Positions 40,945 to 49,608 are shown, counted from the stretch's first letter. The stretch is DNA of 52,922 nt from Candidatus Dojkabacteria bacterium (GCA_014729235.1 WJKH01000018.1:1-52922), one strand, 5' to 3'. Numbers and translations are program-made. The notes: generated from the letters alone by a model not told the origin.

Positions 40945-43056
40945 ATGTTATTTAAAGAAAAGAAGCATGAGTTTGAAATTGAAGGAAAGAAATGTTCCTT
41001 TGAGATAGGAAAACTCGCTAGAAAATCAGAGGTCGGTATATTGGCTCGGATGGGCGATACTGCGATTCTGGTTACAATTAATCATGGGGAAGCCAACGAA
41101 GATGCGGGTTATTTCCCTCTCAGTGTTGAATATATTGAGAAAATGTATGCATCAGGAATGATTTCTTCATCCAGATTTGTGAAGCGTGAAAGATATCCGA
41201 ATGACGATGCAATATTAAAAGCTCGCATAATTGACAGATCGATTCGTCCTATGTTCCCGGCAAACTATAGGAACGAAGTTCAGGTAATTGTTAAAATTCT
41301 TTCATATGATGAGGAGTGCGATCCTATGATTTTGGCTATCAATGCTGTCTCGGCAGGATTTATGATGTCAAGTGTCCCTTTCCAGGGCCCTATTTCCGGT
41401 GTAAGGGTAGGCATGGTTGATGATAAATTTACAGCTTTAAACTCCAATGTTGAAAGAATGACTCCGGAAGAAGTCACAAAAGCCAATATGGTTCTGGCCG
41501 GAGACGGAGAGAAGCTCACAAACATAGATGCTGATATGTACGAGTTACCTGAGAGTACGGCTCTTGAAGGTATGAAATTTGGATTGGAGCTGATGCAGCC
41601 ATGGATTGAAGCCCAGAATGCTTTTGTTAAGCTTGCGACTGAGGGGGACGAGGTTAAAAAACATGATTATGTCAAATTTGAAGTCGATAAAGATCTCTAT
41701 AAAGAGATTAAGGAGAATTATGCTGATGAAATAGTCTCTGATATGAAAGCTTCGAGGAAGCCGGAAGAATCAGAAGCTCTTGAAAAGATATATTCGGATT
41801 ACGAAGGGAAATTTACAAAGCTTGAACTAAAAGAAGCTTATGAAAAGGCGAGCAAATACCACTTAAGGTCAATTGTCTGGGAAGAAGGCAAAAGGGTTGA
41901 CGGTCGTGCTTTTGATGAAGTACGTGAGCTCGATTCTGAGGTTGGTTTACTTCCAAACGCTCATGGCTCCGGTTTGTTTACTCGAGGTATGACTCAAATT
42001 TTGACAATTACAACAATTGCTACTATTAGAAAGCAGCAGATGGTTGAGGATATGACAGGAGAAGATACACGGAGGTATATGCACTATTATGAAGAATCTC
42101 CATCAAGTTACGGAGAAGTTGGCAGGTATCGATTTATTCCGGGCCGTCGTGCAGTAGGGCATGGAGCCTTGGCAGAAAAAGCATTATATCCGGTATTACC
42201 TAGTGAAGAAGATTTTCCTTATACAATTATTGCTGTCAGCGAGATTATGTCGGAATTTGGATCGAGCTCAATGGGCTCAATATCAGGTTCTTCACTTTCG
42301 TTGATGGATGCTGGTGTTCCAATTAGTAAACCTGTTGCAGGTATTGCTCTTGGAGTAATCATAGCTGAAGATGACGATGGGAATCTGGATTATGGAGATT
42401 ATCAAATTTTGACTGACATGGCAGCCCTTGAAGACTTTTATGGATTTATGGACTTTAAAGTTGCCGGTACCAAGGATGGCGTTACGGCTATTCAAATGGA
42501 TACCAAAGCTAAAGGTCTTCCGATTGAAGTTTTTGAGAAGGGATTCGAGATGGCTAATAAAGCAAGGTTGCAGATTCTCGAAGTTATGAACAAAGCGATT
42601 TCATCTCCACGTGAAAATCTACCGACAGATGCTCCAAAGGTTGAGCGAGCAAAGATTCCTACATCCAAGATTGGCGAGTTGATTGGTCCAGGCGGGAAAA
42701 ATATCAAAGAACTAAACGAGAGAACCAATACTGAAATTGATGTTGAGGACGATGGCACTGTTCTAATTTTCGGAACTGATCAGGAGGGAATTGAGGAGGC
42801 ACTCAAATATGTTGATGCTCTCGGTTTTGAACCTGAAAAGGGTGGTGTATATGAGGGTGAAGTTGTAGGTATTGAAAATTTTGGTGCCTTTGTTGAAATC
42901 GCTCCCGGTGTGAGCGGATTGCTTCATATTTCAGAATTCGGAGAGGGTTTTATCAAGGATATTCACAAAGTTGTCAGTATGGGAGAAAAGTTCAGAGTGA
43001 AAGTTTTGGATGTCTCTGACGACGGAAAGATGAAGTTGAGAAAAGTCTCGGATTAA
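40945..43056 (+). CDS. pnp: Polyribonucleotide nucleotidyltransferase (PNPase)
   Basis: 703 residues, normal for PNPase, a trimeric 3'-5' exoribonuclease of the RNA degradosome. Two RNase PH domains: the first begins with 'KKHEFEIEGKKCSFEIGK' and includes 'FVKRERYPNDDAILKARIID'. The second has 'RGMTQILTITTIATIRKQQ', 'SSSMGSISGSSLSLMDAG' and 'TDMAALEDFYGFMDFKVAGT'. A helical linker lies between them. KH (IGPGGKNIKELNERT) and S1 ('GVYEGEVVGIENFGAFVEI', 'GLLHISE') domains close the chain. Catalytic and RNA-binding motifs look intact. Confidence 0.97.
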   Translation: MLFKEKKHEFEIEGKKCSFEIGKLARKSEVGILARMGDTAILVTINHGEANEDAGYFPLSVEYIEKMYASGMISSSRFVKRERYPNDDAILKARIIDRSIRPMFPANYRNEVQVIVKILSYDEECDPMILAINAVSAGFMMSSVPFQGPISGVRVGMVDDKFTALNSNVERMTPEEVTKANMVLAGDGEKLTNIDADMYELPESTALEGMKFGLELMQPWIEAQNAFVKLATEGDEVKKHDYVKFEVDKDLYKEIKENYADEIVSDMKASRKPEESEALEKIYSDYEGKFTKLELKEAYEKASKYHLRSIVWEEGKRVDGRAFDEVRELDSEVGLLPNAHGSGLFTRGMTQILTITTIATIRKQQMVEDMTGEDTRRYMHYYEESPSSYGEVGRYRFIPGRRAVGHGALAEKALYPVLPSEEDFPYTIIAVSEIMSEFGSSSMGSISGSSLSLMDAGVPISKPVAGIALGVIIAEDDDGNLDYGDYQILTDMAALEDFYGFMDFKVAGTKDGVTAIQMDTKAKGLPIEVFEKGFEMANKARLQILEVMNKAISSPRENLPTDAPKVERAKIPTSKIGELIGPGGKNIKELNERTNTEIDVEDDGTVLIFGTDQEGIEEALKYVDALGFEPEKGGVYEGEVVGIENFGAFVEIAPGVSGLLHISEFGEGFIKDIHKVVSMGEKFRVKVLDVSDDGKMKLRKVSD

Positions 43057-43126
43057 TGATTGGCCGTTAAAATACTTAGGCGTGTCAGTGCTTAAGTATT
43101 CGAGGTAAGTTTCGGATTTTATAAAT

Positions 43127-43158
43127 AACAGGCTGGGGTGTATTCCCCGCCCTGTTTT
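43127..43158 (+). terminator. Terminator-like hairpin after pnp
   Basis: AACAGG/CCTGTT and GGGG/CCCC stacked with a small internal mismatch, then TTTT. The surrounding convergent gap (43057-43326) also holds AATACTTA/TAAGTATT (43077-43100), which on the minus strand ends in TTTT and could terminate the rsmB-like gene. Confidence 0.5.
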
Positions 43159-43326
43159 GTCGTGTACACGGGATTTGTTAGCCCGAAAGTGAGTGTATAC
43201 ATGGTCGCTTGGATTTGGGTATCGAGTGTGCGAAAATTTGACTATCATGCGAATAATTTCTCATCCCATTTGTGACGGAATATGGATTTGGACCTTTCCC
43301 TGAAGTTGTAAACCAATTTGATGCAA

Positions 43327-44448
43327 TTAGCCCTTATAAATTTTGGCTACAAAGAAGCCCATGAACTCGGCACTTGGAACGAGTCGGATACACTTTTTAA
43401 CTTCGGGAGAGAAAGAATACTGATTCCATTCAGTGATTCCCGGTTTTACAAATTTTCTGAAATCTTTAAATTCTTCCGAATTTACAAGATCGAGCTTCTT
43501 TACTTGAGCATTGGAATGCTTTTTAATGAGAAAGTCAATGATAGCCTCATTTTCCCCGGGCTCAAGAGTGCAAGTTGAGTATACCAGGGTGCCTCCGGTT
43601 TTTAGTGCAAGCCAGGCAGATTCAATCAATTTTCTTTGGATCTTAGACATAGCCTTAACCTTACGAATACTCCAAAAGCGCAGACTTCCTGAGTGGGTCA
43701 AGTAAATCATTCCTTCACCGCTGCAAGGTGCGTCAAGCAGAACAAAATCAAACTTTTCGCGATTTTCTGATTTAATTCCGACTTTGGAGCCGTCCTGTAC
43801 TGTGACTTTCGTGTTTTTTACATGAAATTGATCTAAAACTTCTTTTAATTTTTGTGCACGGTGCGGATCTACATCATTTGCGATTATTTTCCCTTGATTA
43901 TCCATTAGGGCTGCGAGCTGAGAAGTTTTGCTCCCGGGTGAGGCTGTCAGGTCCAGGACTTTAACTTTCTGCATTGATTTATCAGAGATTCGTTCCAGTC
44001 GAAATTCAAGAGCAGGAATAAGACTCGATAAATTTTGAATATAGAAGAGGCCTTTTTCATATGCATGCATCTCTCCAAGTTCTGATTTATCTTTATTTTC
44101 AACAATATATGTATTTGGACTCCATGGAATTTCTTTTAACTTTAATCTTTTTTTGAGAAGCAGTTTCTTTATTGATTCGGGGTCGCCGGCCAAATTATTA
44201 ATTCGTATAGCAGTAACGGCCCTTTCAGTGAAAGCCTGTTTCACGCGCCCGGTCGGGAGTTTTAGTATACTTGCCAGCCTTGAGAGGAAAATATCTTCCT
44301 TAGTGTAAAATTTTTCTCCTTTGCTTTTTTTAATTTTTTTCAGTTTCTTAATGTTAAAGTTTTTCCCCTGATAGCCGGACTGGTCTGAATTATCGGAAGT
44401 GCTTTTGAATTGCCGCCTGGATACCGGCCGTCCTCTTTTCTTTCTCAT
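43327..44448 (-). CDS. NOL1/NOP2/Sun-family RNA cytosine-C5 methyltransferase (RsmB-like)
   Basis: 373 residues. SAM-dependent m5C methyltransferase of rRNA or tRNA. A basic N-terminal ~40 residues are followed by an N1-type region and the catalytic Rossmann domain: KVLDLTASPGSKTSQLAALM (SAM motif I), 'DPHRAQKLKEVL', and the two catalytic Cys in LLDAPCSGEGM and YSTCTLEPGENE. The target cannot be chosen between 16S m5C967 (RsmB), m5C1407 (RsmF) or tRNA. It follows rsmE directly, with a GGAG-type Shine-Dalgarno overlapping the rsmE 3' end, so they form a two-gene rRNA modification operon. Confidence 0.9.
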   Translation of the reverse strand: MRKKRGRPVSRRQFKSTSDNSDQSGYQGKNFNIKKLKKIKKSKGEKFYTKEDIFLSRLASILKLPTGRVKQAFTERAVTAIRINNLAGDPESIKKLLLKKRLKLKEIPWSPNTYIVENKDKSELGEMHAYEKGLFYIQNLSSLIPALEFRLERISDKSMQKVKVLDLTASPGSKTSQLAALMDNQGKIIANDVDPHRAQKLKEVLDQFHVKNTKVTVQDGSKVGIKSENREKFDFVLLDAPCSGEGMIYLTHSGSLRFWSIRKVKAMSKIQRKLIESAWLALKTGGTLVYSTCTLEPGENEAIIDFLIKKHSNAQVKKLDLVNSEEFKDFRKFVKPGITEWNQYSFSPEVKKCIRLVPSAEFMGFFVAKIYKG

Positions 44449-45192
44449 TTATATCTCTCCATTCATGAATTTAATAATGCTTGCGACAACAATCGCTGCT
44501 GTTTCTGTTCGCAGTATATTGCCTTTCATGCTGACTTTTCGAAAGTTTAGGTCTTCGAAAATTTCGTGGTCTTTTGAGTGCCAGCCTTTCTCAGGCCCAA
44601 TTGCAATTATATATGAATTGTTCTTTTGGATTAACTCTTTCAGACTCTTTGTCTCAACGGCCTCTGTTGTCAGACAAATTCTTTCCCCCGGAATTGTAGA
44701 AATTTCATCGCTGAACCTTTGGCTTGAGATCTTAAAAGGTTTGTATAAATAGGGTAGGGTTGGATTGCGCGATTGTTCAGCTGCGTCTTTGATAATTTTT
44801 CTCCACAGTCCAAATTTTTTAATGGCTGCAGATCTTTTCAATAATGAGTACTTTGATTCAATTGGAATTACATTGCTTACTCCAATTTCCGTTATCTTCT
44901 CAAGAAAATAATTGAACTTGGAATCATTAGATATTGATTGAACAATTGTGATTTGCGGCTTGGAACTTTCAGGAGCTGGGAAGCCACTTCCAACTTGCTC
45001 TAGAATTTTTATCTCGACACTGCTTTTATTGATGAAAGTTACCTGTGCTCTATAGATTTGAGTTAAAGCTTGTATCTCGATGATATCTTCAGGTTGAATT
45101 TCTCCCTTTTTAATTATGATGTCGCTGTCGGAATCCGACAGATTTAAAATATCGCCCGGCTTAACTTTGTGTGGAATATAACAATAATTCAT
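44449..45192 (-). CDS. rsmE: 16S rRNA m3U1498 methyltransferase RsmE
   Basis: 247 residues, normal for RsmE, a SPOUT-class knotted methyltransferase that methylates N3 of U1498 in 16S rRNA. Seen are an N-terminal PUA-like domain with 'YCYIPHKVKPGDILNLSD', 'KFNYFLEKITEIGVSNVIP', 'IIKDAAEQSRN', and the SAM knot IAIGPEKGWHSKDHEIFE with 'ILRTETAAIVVASII'. A promoter (TTGCTA-17-CATAAT, 45228-45200) has its -10 end 7 nt from the ATG, suggesting a leaderless message. It overlaps nothing and is followed immediately by the RsmB-like gene. Confidence 0.94.
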   Translation of the reverse strand: MNYCYIPHKVKPGDILNLSDSDSDIIIKKGEIQPEDIIEIQALTQIYRAQVTFINKSSVEIKILEQVGSGFPAPESSKPQITIVQSISNDSKFNYFLEKITEIGVSNVIPIESKYSLLKRSAAIKKFGLWRKIIKDAAEQSRNPTLPYLYKPFKISSQRFSDEISTIPGERICLTTEAVETKSLKELIQKNNSYIIAIGPEKGWHSKDHEIFEDLNFRKVSMKGNILRTETAAIVVASIIKFMNGEI

Positions 45193-45199
45193 GGTTATA

Positions 45200-45228
45200 A
45201 TTATGTGTTATTTCAGGTTTTTTAGCAA
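45200..45228 (-). promoter_or_regulatory. rsmE promoter (leaderless type)
   Basis: Minus strand: TTGCTA (45228-45223), a 17-bp spacer and CATAAT (45205-45200), ending 7 nt before the rsmE ATG at 45192. Confidence 0.55.
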
Positions 45229-45431
45229 GTATGCTCATGAAATACCTAGATGACCAGATCCGGGCAAATTATCATGTGTAACTTAATCGAGTCATCCAAA
45301 AGATTAACTTCTAATGAGATCTTAATACATAGCCCTAGTCTGACGGGGTTTCTGAAAACCCTCTTTATTGTCTGCGAAGTAGTATTTCTGTTACCACTTA
45401 TTAACTTCTCCGTATATATAATTACGCTACA
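45229..45431. other. Intergenic gap before repeat R2
   Basis: No supportable gene. It holds only a 6-bp hairpin GGGTTT-CTGA-AAACCC (45346-45361) followed by TCTTTATTG, a weak terminator-like structure on the plus strand. A short plus-strand frame here has no family features and runs into R2. Confidence 0.4.
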
Positions 45432-45460
45432 TTGCCATAAGATTACTGTTCTAATATAAT
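45432..45460 (+). promoter_or_regulatory. Promoter overlapping the edge of repeat R2
   Basis: TTGCCA (45432-45437), a 17-bp spacer and TATAAT (45455-45460). The last three bases of the -10 are the first of R2, so a transcript would begin inside the element and carry it ahead of the gene at 45622. Confidence 0.6.
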
Positions 45461-45603
45461 TTGAATTAAGAAAGAAGACTGCAGTTGAAAAGCGCGGGCA
45501 GCCGTCAAGTTTAAACTATGCCGGGTGTTGGAAAGAAAGGCGCAATGCTATGATAAAAAGTCCTAGTCGCCTTTTCATGTAGAATTCTTTCGTAATTCAA
45601 ATT
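45458..45603 (+). repeat. Dispersed structured repeat, full copy R2
   Basis: 146 bp. The arms AATTTGAATTAAGAAA and TTTCGTAATTCAAATT pair with one mismatch. The 5' block GAAGACTGCAGTTGAAAAGC is identical to R1 over this length, the 3' block GTCCTAGTCGCCTTTTC is identical to R1 and R3, and the centre is variable. It ends 18 bp before the DUF4153-like gene, so it may act as its leader. Confidence 0.85.
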
Positions 45604-45621
45604 AAATTAAGAATAATTACA

Positions 45622-47808
45622 ATGAATAGCAAGGAACAAAAACCTACAATTCTAAATTACTATGCGCTTGCCGCGTTCTTTTCCTCAATAGTATTAGGAA
45701 TCGCATATATAACCCTATTTCTCTGGAAAGAAATTGGAATATCACACCTGATATACTATGCGATACTATTTACACTTGCAGTGATCCCCGTGTTTGTAAC
45801 CGAGAAAGCACAAGCCAAAACAAAGTTTTCAAACTGGCTGATATTGCTTCCTGCATCACTTGCCGCATCATTCTTATTCGTTTACAGGCTAAATCCGGGA
45901 TGGGTAACATTTGCATTTTTATCACTTCCGGTTTTATACGGATTTCTTTTAAGGGCAGTGTTTATCTCTAGTACGGCTAAAAGCTTTAACATATTATCTT
46001 TCTTGGTTTTACCGATTTTGTTTGTAGCGTCCTGGTTTGCTGATATTGGTAAGTTCGTAAGAAACCTGAGATTCAAGGTAATAAAAACAAATGGAGTAGG
46101 GACCGTTGTAAAAAGAGTTGTTACCGGGATTTTGGTTGCGGCACCGTTTTTGTTGTTTTTTGGTGTTTTGCTGTCTTCGGCAGATGCCAAGTTTGGAAAG
46201 GAACTCGGCATTTTCTTTGAGAAAATCTTTGGGGATTGGTTTACTGATGACTTAATCTCAAATCTGGGAAAGCTATTTGTTGGATTTTTGGTCTCGATAT
46301 ATTCAATGATTTACTACTTTTCACTCTGGAATCCTGAGTCGAATCTTGCCAAAATGATGAATAAAAATAATAATCGTGAGCTAAAAGAGGCCAAGAGGAA
46401 ATGGAACGCTATCTCTGTATCTGTGTTTCTATTCGCACTTAACCTGCTCTTCCTTGCTTTTGTAGCATTTCAATTTAAATACCTGTTTGGTGGTGACGAT
46501 AATATTTTTAAAGAGGAGGGATTCACTTATTCGCAGTACGCCAGAAAGGGCTTTGGTGAGCTATCAGTTGTTGCTCTATCTGCGTATTTGGTAATGTTAG
46601 TGATTAATTCCAAGGCGTTGATCCAGAAAGAGGCTGAAAATATTATTTATAGAGCTAATTACATCATATTGGCAGTCTGCATACTGATAGTTACATATTC
46701 AGCGTTTGCAAGGCTGGCTTTGTATCAGCAAATGTATGGTTATACAGAGCTTCGCCTTTTTGCCAGCACGGGAATTGTTTCGATCGCAATTCTGTACGTT
46801 ATGCTAATTTTATCAACTTTTATGAAACGTCCTCTTAAATTTACAAACACTATTATCTGCGTGTTGGCTGTAGCTTTTTATCTGTTTTGGATTATGCTGC
46901 CTCAAGATTATGCCGTAGCCAAGCTTAATTATCTGAGGTATAAGAATACTGAGAAAATTGATGTACCATATCTTTTGGGCCTTTCAGATGAGGCAATTCC
47001 TGTATTGATTGAAATGGGCGAAGATCCTGAAGTTTCACAGTCAATCCAAATACTGATTTACTCTGAGCTGGAAGATCGGTGGGAGGATGTAAAAGACTCT
47101 CGTAAAAATTGGCAATCCTGGAATTTGATTTATGAATATAATCGCAAGCGGCTTGCAGAGATTAATGAGTCTGCATGGAGTGATAAGGCCAGAGAGCAGC
47201 TTCAGACCTTTTTAGACGGGTATGAAGAGGCTGTCTTGACCGGACAGTTTGAGTATGCTTATGAAAATTATTGGACTAAACACTCAGTTCCACTTGATCT
47301 TAGTGAGTTGGAACAATTTACAATTACAAAATATGAGTTCGAAGGGGTTCCTGAGTTTGATGACTGGGCTATTCTAGGTGATTCAGGCACTGAATACTGG
47401 ATGGGCATGGAGATTGCAGCTGACATTGAATACAACTACTTGGATGATGGGTCAATGTGTGATAACCGGGGGTATACGTCGAGAGAAATGTGTGATGAGT
47501 ATAAGCTACGCTGTGGTGAAGATACAGAAGCTGTTTCAGATAATTCAAGCGGTGTCTTTTTCACTTACGATTCGGATACCGGTTCATTTACAGCAATGAA
47601 TGATCCGGATAGCTCTGAAAGCTGCCAGATTCGTGTTTCTGCAAAAGAGAGAGATTACGTTCGTGTTGTACTTGAAAACGGTGAATGGCGAATAAAAGAT
47701 TCGTCTCTGATGACATTGGGAAATTTTCGAGATGGTAATAGCGGGAGGGTTCTTGACGAAAATAAATATTTCGAGCAAAATGTCGACTTTTCACCTATGA
47801 GACATTAG
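45622..47808 (+). CDS. DUF4153/DUF4173-like polytopic membrane protein with soluble C-terminal region
   Basis: 728 residues. Residues ~1-440 contain about 11-12 hydrophobic helices, with the segment 'LLFFGVLLSSADAKFGKEL' that recalls the DUF4153/DUF4173 family (LLxSAD-x-F). Later parts include a long acidic/aromatic soluble region ('VPYLLGLSDEAIPVLIEMG', many Trp and Glu). The last ~170 residues look like a small beta domain with two Cys pairs ('CDNRGYTSREMC'). Function of the family is unknown. The start ATG at 45622 lies 18 bp after repeat R2. The soluble C-terminal part may be outside the cell; this is not certain. Confidence 0.75.
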   Translation: MNSKEQKPTILNYYALAAFFSSIVLGIAYITLFLWKEIGISHLIYYAILFTLAVIPVFVTEKAQAKTKFSNWLILLPASLAASFLFVYRLNPGWVTFAFLSLPVLYGFLLRAVFISSTAKSFNILSFLVLPILFVASWFADIGKFVRNLRFKVIKTNGVGTVVKRVVTGILVAAPFLLFFGVLLSSADAKFGKELGIFFEKIFGDWFTDDLISNLGKLFVGFLVSIYSMIYYFSLWNPESNLAKMMNKNNNRELKEAKRKWNAISVSVFLFALNLLFLAFVAFQFKYLFGGDDNIFKEEGFTYSQYARKGFGELSVVALSAYLVMLVINSKALIQKEAENIIYRANYIILAVCILIVTYSAFARLALYQQMYGYTELRLFASTGIVSIAILYVMLILSTFMKRPLKFTNTIICVLAVAFYLFWIMLPQDYAVAKLNYLRYKNTEKIDVPYLLGLSDEAIPVLIEMGEDPEVSQSIQILIYSELEDRWEDVKDSRKNWQSWNLIYEYNRKRLAEINESAWSDKAREQLQTFLDGYEEAVLTGQFEYAYENYWTKHSVPLDLSELEQFTITKYEFEGVPEFDDWAILGDSGTEYWMGMEIAADIEYNYLDDGSMCDNRGYTSREMCDEYKLRCGEDTEAVSDNSSGVFFTYDSDTGSFTAMNDPDSSESCQIRVSAKERDYVRVVLENGEWRIKDSSLMTLGNFRDGNSGRVLDENKYFEQNVDFSPMRH

Positions 47809-47822
47809 TCCGGGATTTCTCT

Positions 47823-47910
47823 TGTCAGTAAATGAGTAAATGACAGAAAGGCCTGGCTGATGGGAGTGATTTGCTAAAGACACGTTTGAGTTTGTGTCGA
47901 TAGCCGGGCC
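47823..47910 (+). other. Possible structured RNA between the DUF4153-like gene and the gene at 48025
   Basis: A perfect 9-bp helix with one G-U (GGCCTGGCT 47850-47858 with AGCCGGGCC 47902-47910) encloses an inner hairpin GACAC/GTGTC (47879-47898). It is preceded by TGTCA/TGACA (47823-47845). No T-run follows, so it is not a plain terminator. No known riboswitch motif was recognised. Confidence 0.35.
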
Positions 47911-48024
47911 GTCAAGTACATAGGTTGTATTTCATCTGGTGCGATTTTCGTAAAACATTGATTTGCTAAACAAGCCTCGAGTGTGGTAAATTGAAGACAG
48001 GATAAATTTATCAAATCAAAACAA

Positions 48025-48348
48025 ATGAGCGAGATTCCTCCAATATTTTGGATGTTTGTAATCGGCGGACTAGCCGCGATGCTGGGCTTAATTTTCTACT
48101 ACGTGGCAATGGTTTTTAAGGAGACAGCTGCAACATTGAAAGAAACCCAGGAAGTTGTAAAGAATTCAAACGAAATTCTGGCCGAGGCCAAAGAATCTGT
48201 TTCAATAGTCAATGACTCGGTAAAAAGTATAAAGACAAAGATTATTGACCCAATTCTCCAGATTGGAAATGCAATTTCTTCTGTGAATCAGTTTGTAAGC
48301 GGTATAAAATCCAAGTACACTCACGAGGATCCTGAAGTCATTATTTAG
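48025..48348 (+). CDS. Single-pass membrane protein with coiled-coil tail (DUF948-like)
   Basis: 107 residues. An N-terminal transmembrane helix (about 8-28, FWMFVIGGLAAMLGLIFYYV) is followed by a heptad-like helix of ~60 residues ('KETAATLKETQEVVKNSNEI', 'VSIVNDSVKSI'), like small DUF948/phage-holin-like proteins. It probably spans the membrane with a cytoplasmic or periplasmic coiled coil. It has no operon partner on its strand. Function unknown. Confidence 0.65.
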   Translation: MSEIPPIFWMFVIGGLAAMLGLIFYYVAMVFKETAATLKETQEVVKNSNEILAEAKESVSIVNDSVKSIKTKIIDPILQIGNAISSVNQFVSGIKSKYTHEDPEVII

Positions 48349-48488
48349 CAGAAGATTCATTTGCGTTATGACTATGCGGACTAGTTGTAAAAACGCCTGT
48401 TATGTTGCATGAAATTTAGAGTCGATGTTTATACTCACACAAGGCCCAATAAAAGCTCAAAGCATTTTTCACTAGAGTGAGATTCTGA

Positions 48489-49355
48489 TTACTGAATCCC
48501 TTGAGCGTTCCCAGCAGTGTTTTCAAAGATGAAATCATGCATTTTGAAGTATGCATCATCTCCACCTTGTACACGTGCACATTCAGCTATCTGTGCCTCC
48601 TTTGAAGCAACAGGCTCATGAAAACTCAAAGGCAAATCTCTGAAAACCCAGATAACTTTATCTGTTTCAATATAATTTTCTTCAATTTTCTTACCTGTCC
48701 CGGTAGCATGGCGTTTACAGAAAGGGCACTCGTAATCGCTGAATTCTACAACAGCAACTTTTGCTTGATCACTGCCTTTCTTTGGATCATCATCAATTGA
48801 TACCTCTACCCCGTGCTCAAGTCCTTCCAGATCCGGATCATTCTCTTGAAATGAGCCGTCGTTCAGATATTTTTCTATAACCTTGGAAAAAGTCTCATAT
48901 GGATATGCTCCTGGAATTCGAGTTCCCTTAACGATTCCGTCTTCATTTAGTTTGCCTACCACAAATCCAGGGGTACCTGTTATCCCAATTAGAGCACCAT
49001 CATCTAGATCTTTGTTTCTTTCTTCAGAAAAATCCTCGTTTTCAACGCAATTTACTAGTTTTTTTCGATTTAATCCGATTTCCTTAGCGTAATCGTAGGC
49101 TTTTTCGTAATTTGGGACTTTGGGTTGCTCCGGTTGTTCTGCAATATTATCACCTGAATCAGCCCTTTCCCCAAGCACACTTGCTGTGGGCAAATTTTTG
49201 AGGCTGAAAATTAAAGCAAGAGATATAATAACCGACCCAATAATAATCGAAACTGGCGTTAGATAAGCGGTCAGGTTCTCAGGAAGCAAAATTTCAATAG
49301 TATCGCTCTGTTTTTTACTTGTTTTCTTCCTTGAGCTCTTCTTTTTTCTAGGCAT
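48489..49355 (-). CDS. DsbA-like thioredoxin with circularly permuted order
   Basis: 288 residues. Basic N-terminus, transmembrane helix at about 35-52, acidic linker. Residues ~84-164 resemble the C-terminal half of DsbA-like (Thioredoxin_4) proteins: 'YDYAKEIGLNRKKLVNC', the cis-Pro loop GITGTPGF (Pro129), and 'GAYPYETFSKVIEKYL'. Residues ~185-280 resemble the N-terminal half: 'DDPKKGSDQAKVAVVEFSD', active site CPFC (210-213), 'WVFRDLPLSFHEPVA', 'IAECARVQGGDDAYFKMHDF'. In the family CPFC comes first and cis-Pro ~100 residues later; here the order is reversed. All key residues are kept, so it may be a working oxidoreductase for exported disulfide proteins. Confidence 0.8.
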   Translation of the reverse strand: MPRKKKSSRKKTSKKQSDTIEILLPENLTAYLTPVSIIIGSVIISLALIFSLKNLPTASVLGERADSGDNIAEQPEQPKVPNYEKAYDYAKEIGLNRKKLVNCVENEDFSEERNKDLDDGALIGITGTPGFVVGKLNEDGIVKGTRIPGAYPYETFSKVIEKYLNDGSFQENDPDLEGLEHGVEVSIDDDPKKGSDQAKVAVVEFSDYECPFCKRHATGTGKKIEENYIETDKVIWVFRDLPLSFHEPVASKEAQIAECARVQGGDDAYFKMHDFIFENTAGNAQGIQ

Positions 49356-49385
49356 AATCTTAATAACCTTAATAAATTTATAATA

Positions 49386-49413
49386 TAATTTGAGTTGAGA
49401 AATTCAAAAATCA
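49386..49413 (+). repeat. 5' fragment of the R0-type repeat
   Basis: AATTTGAGTTGAGAAATTCA followed by AAAATCAA matches the 5' end of R0 (4360-4387) with few differences. It is not followed by the R0 3' block. It lies ~45 bp before R3, in the same relative position that R0 holds before R1. Confidence 0.5.
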
Positions 49414-49458
49414 ATAATGTAATAACTTTTGAATTCCCAATACCTTGCATTAATAATA

Positions 49459-49608
49459 TTAATTTGAGTTATGAAAGAAGACTGCAGTTAAAAAGCGCGC
49501 CCAGCCGGCAGGTTTAAGCCATGATGAGGGTGGGGAAGAATGACCCAGTACTAGTGCAATACGTCCTAGTCGCCTTTTCATGCAGGATTATTTCATAACT
49601 CAAATTAA
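49459..49608 (+). repeat. Dispersed structured repeat, full copy R3
   Basis: The clearest copy. A perfect 18-bp terminal inverted repeat (TTAATTTGAGTTATGAAA and its complement at 49591-49608) encloses GAAGACTGCAGTT, AAAAGCGCGC, CAGCCGGCAGG, a variable centre, and GTCCTAGTCGCCTTTTC. It contains no reading frame of note. It lies between the DsbA-like gene (-) and the S2 element (+). Confidence 0.88.

Noticed and set aside
43160-43215. GTGTACAC, CGGG/CCCG and GTGTATAC pairings after pnp as a possible RNA gene
   Set aside because: The pairings are short and imperfect and lie in a convergent gap where terminators are expected; nothing tRNA- or riboswitch-like was recognised.
45331-45370. CCCTAGTCTGACGG resembling the R-family 3' block, with a GGGTTT/AAACCC hairpin
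   Set aside because: Only a short stretch matches and no arms or flanking blocks are present; probably chance.
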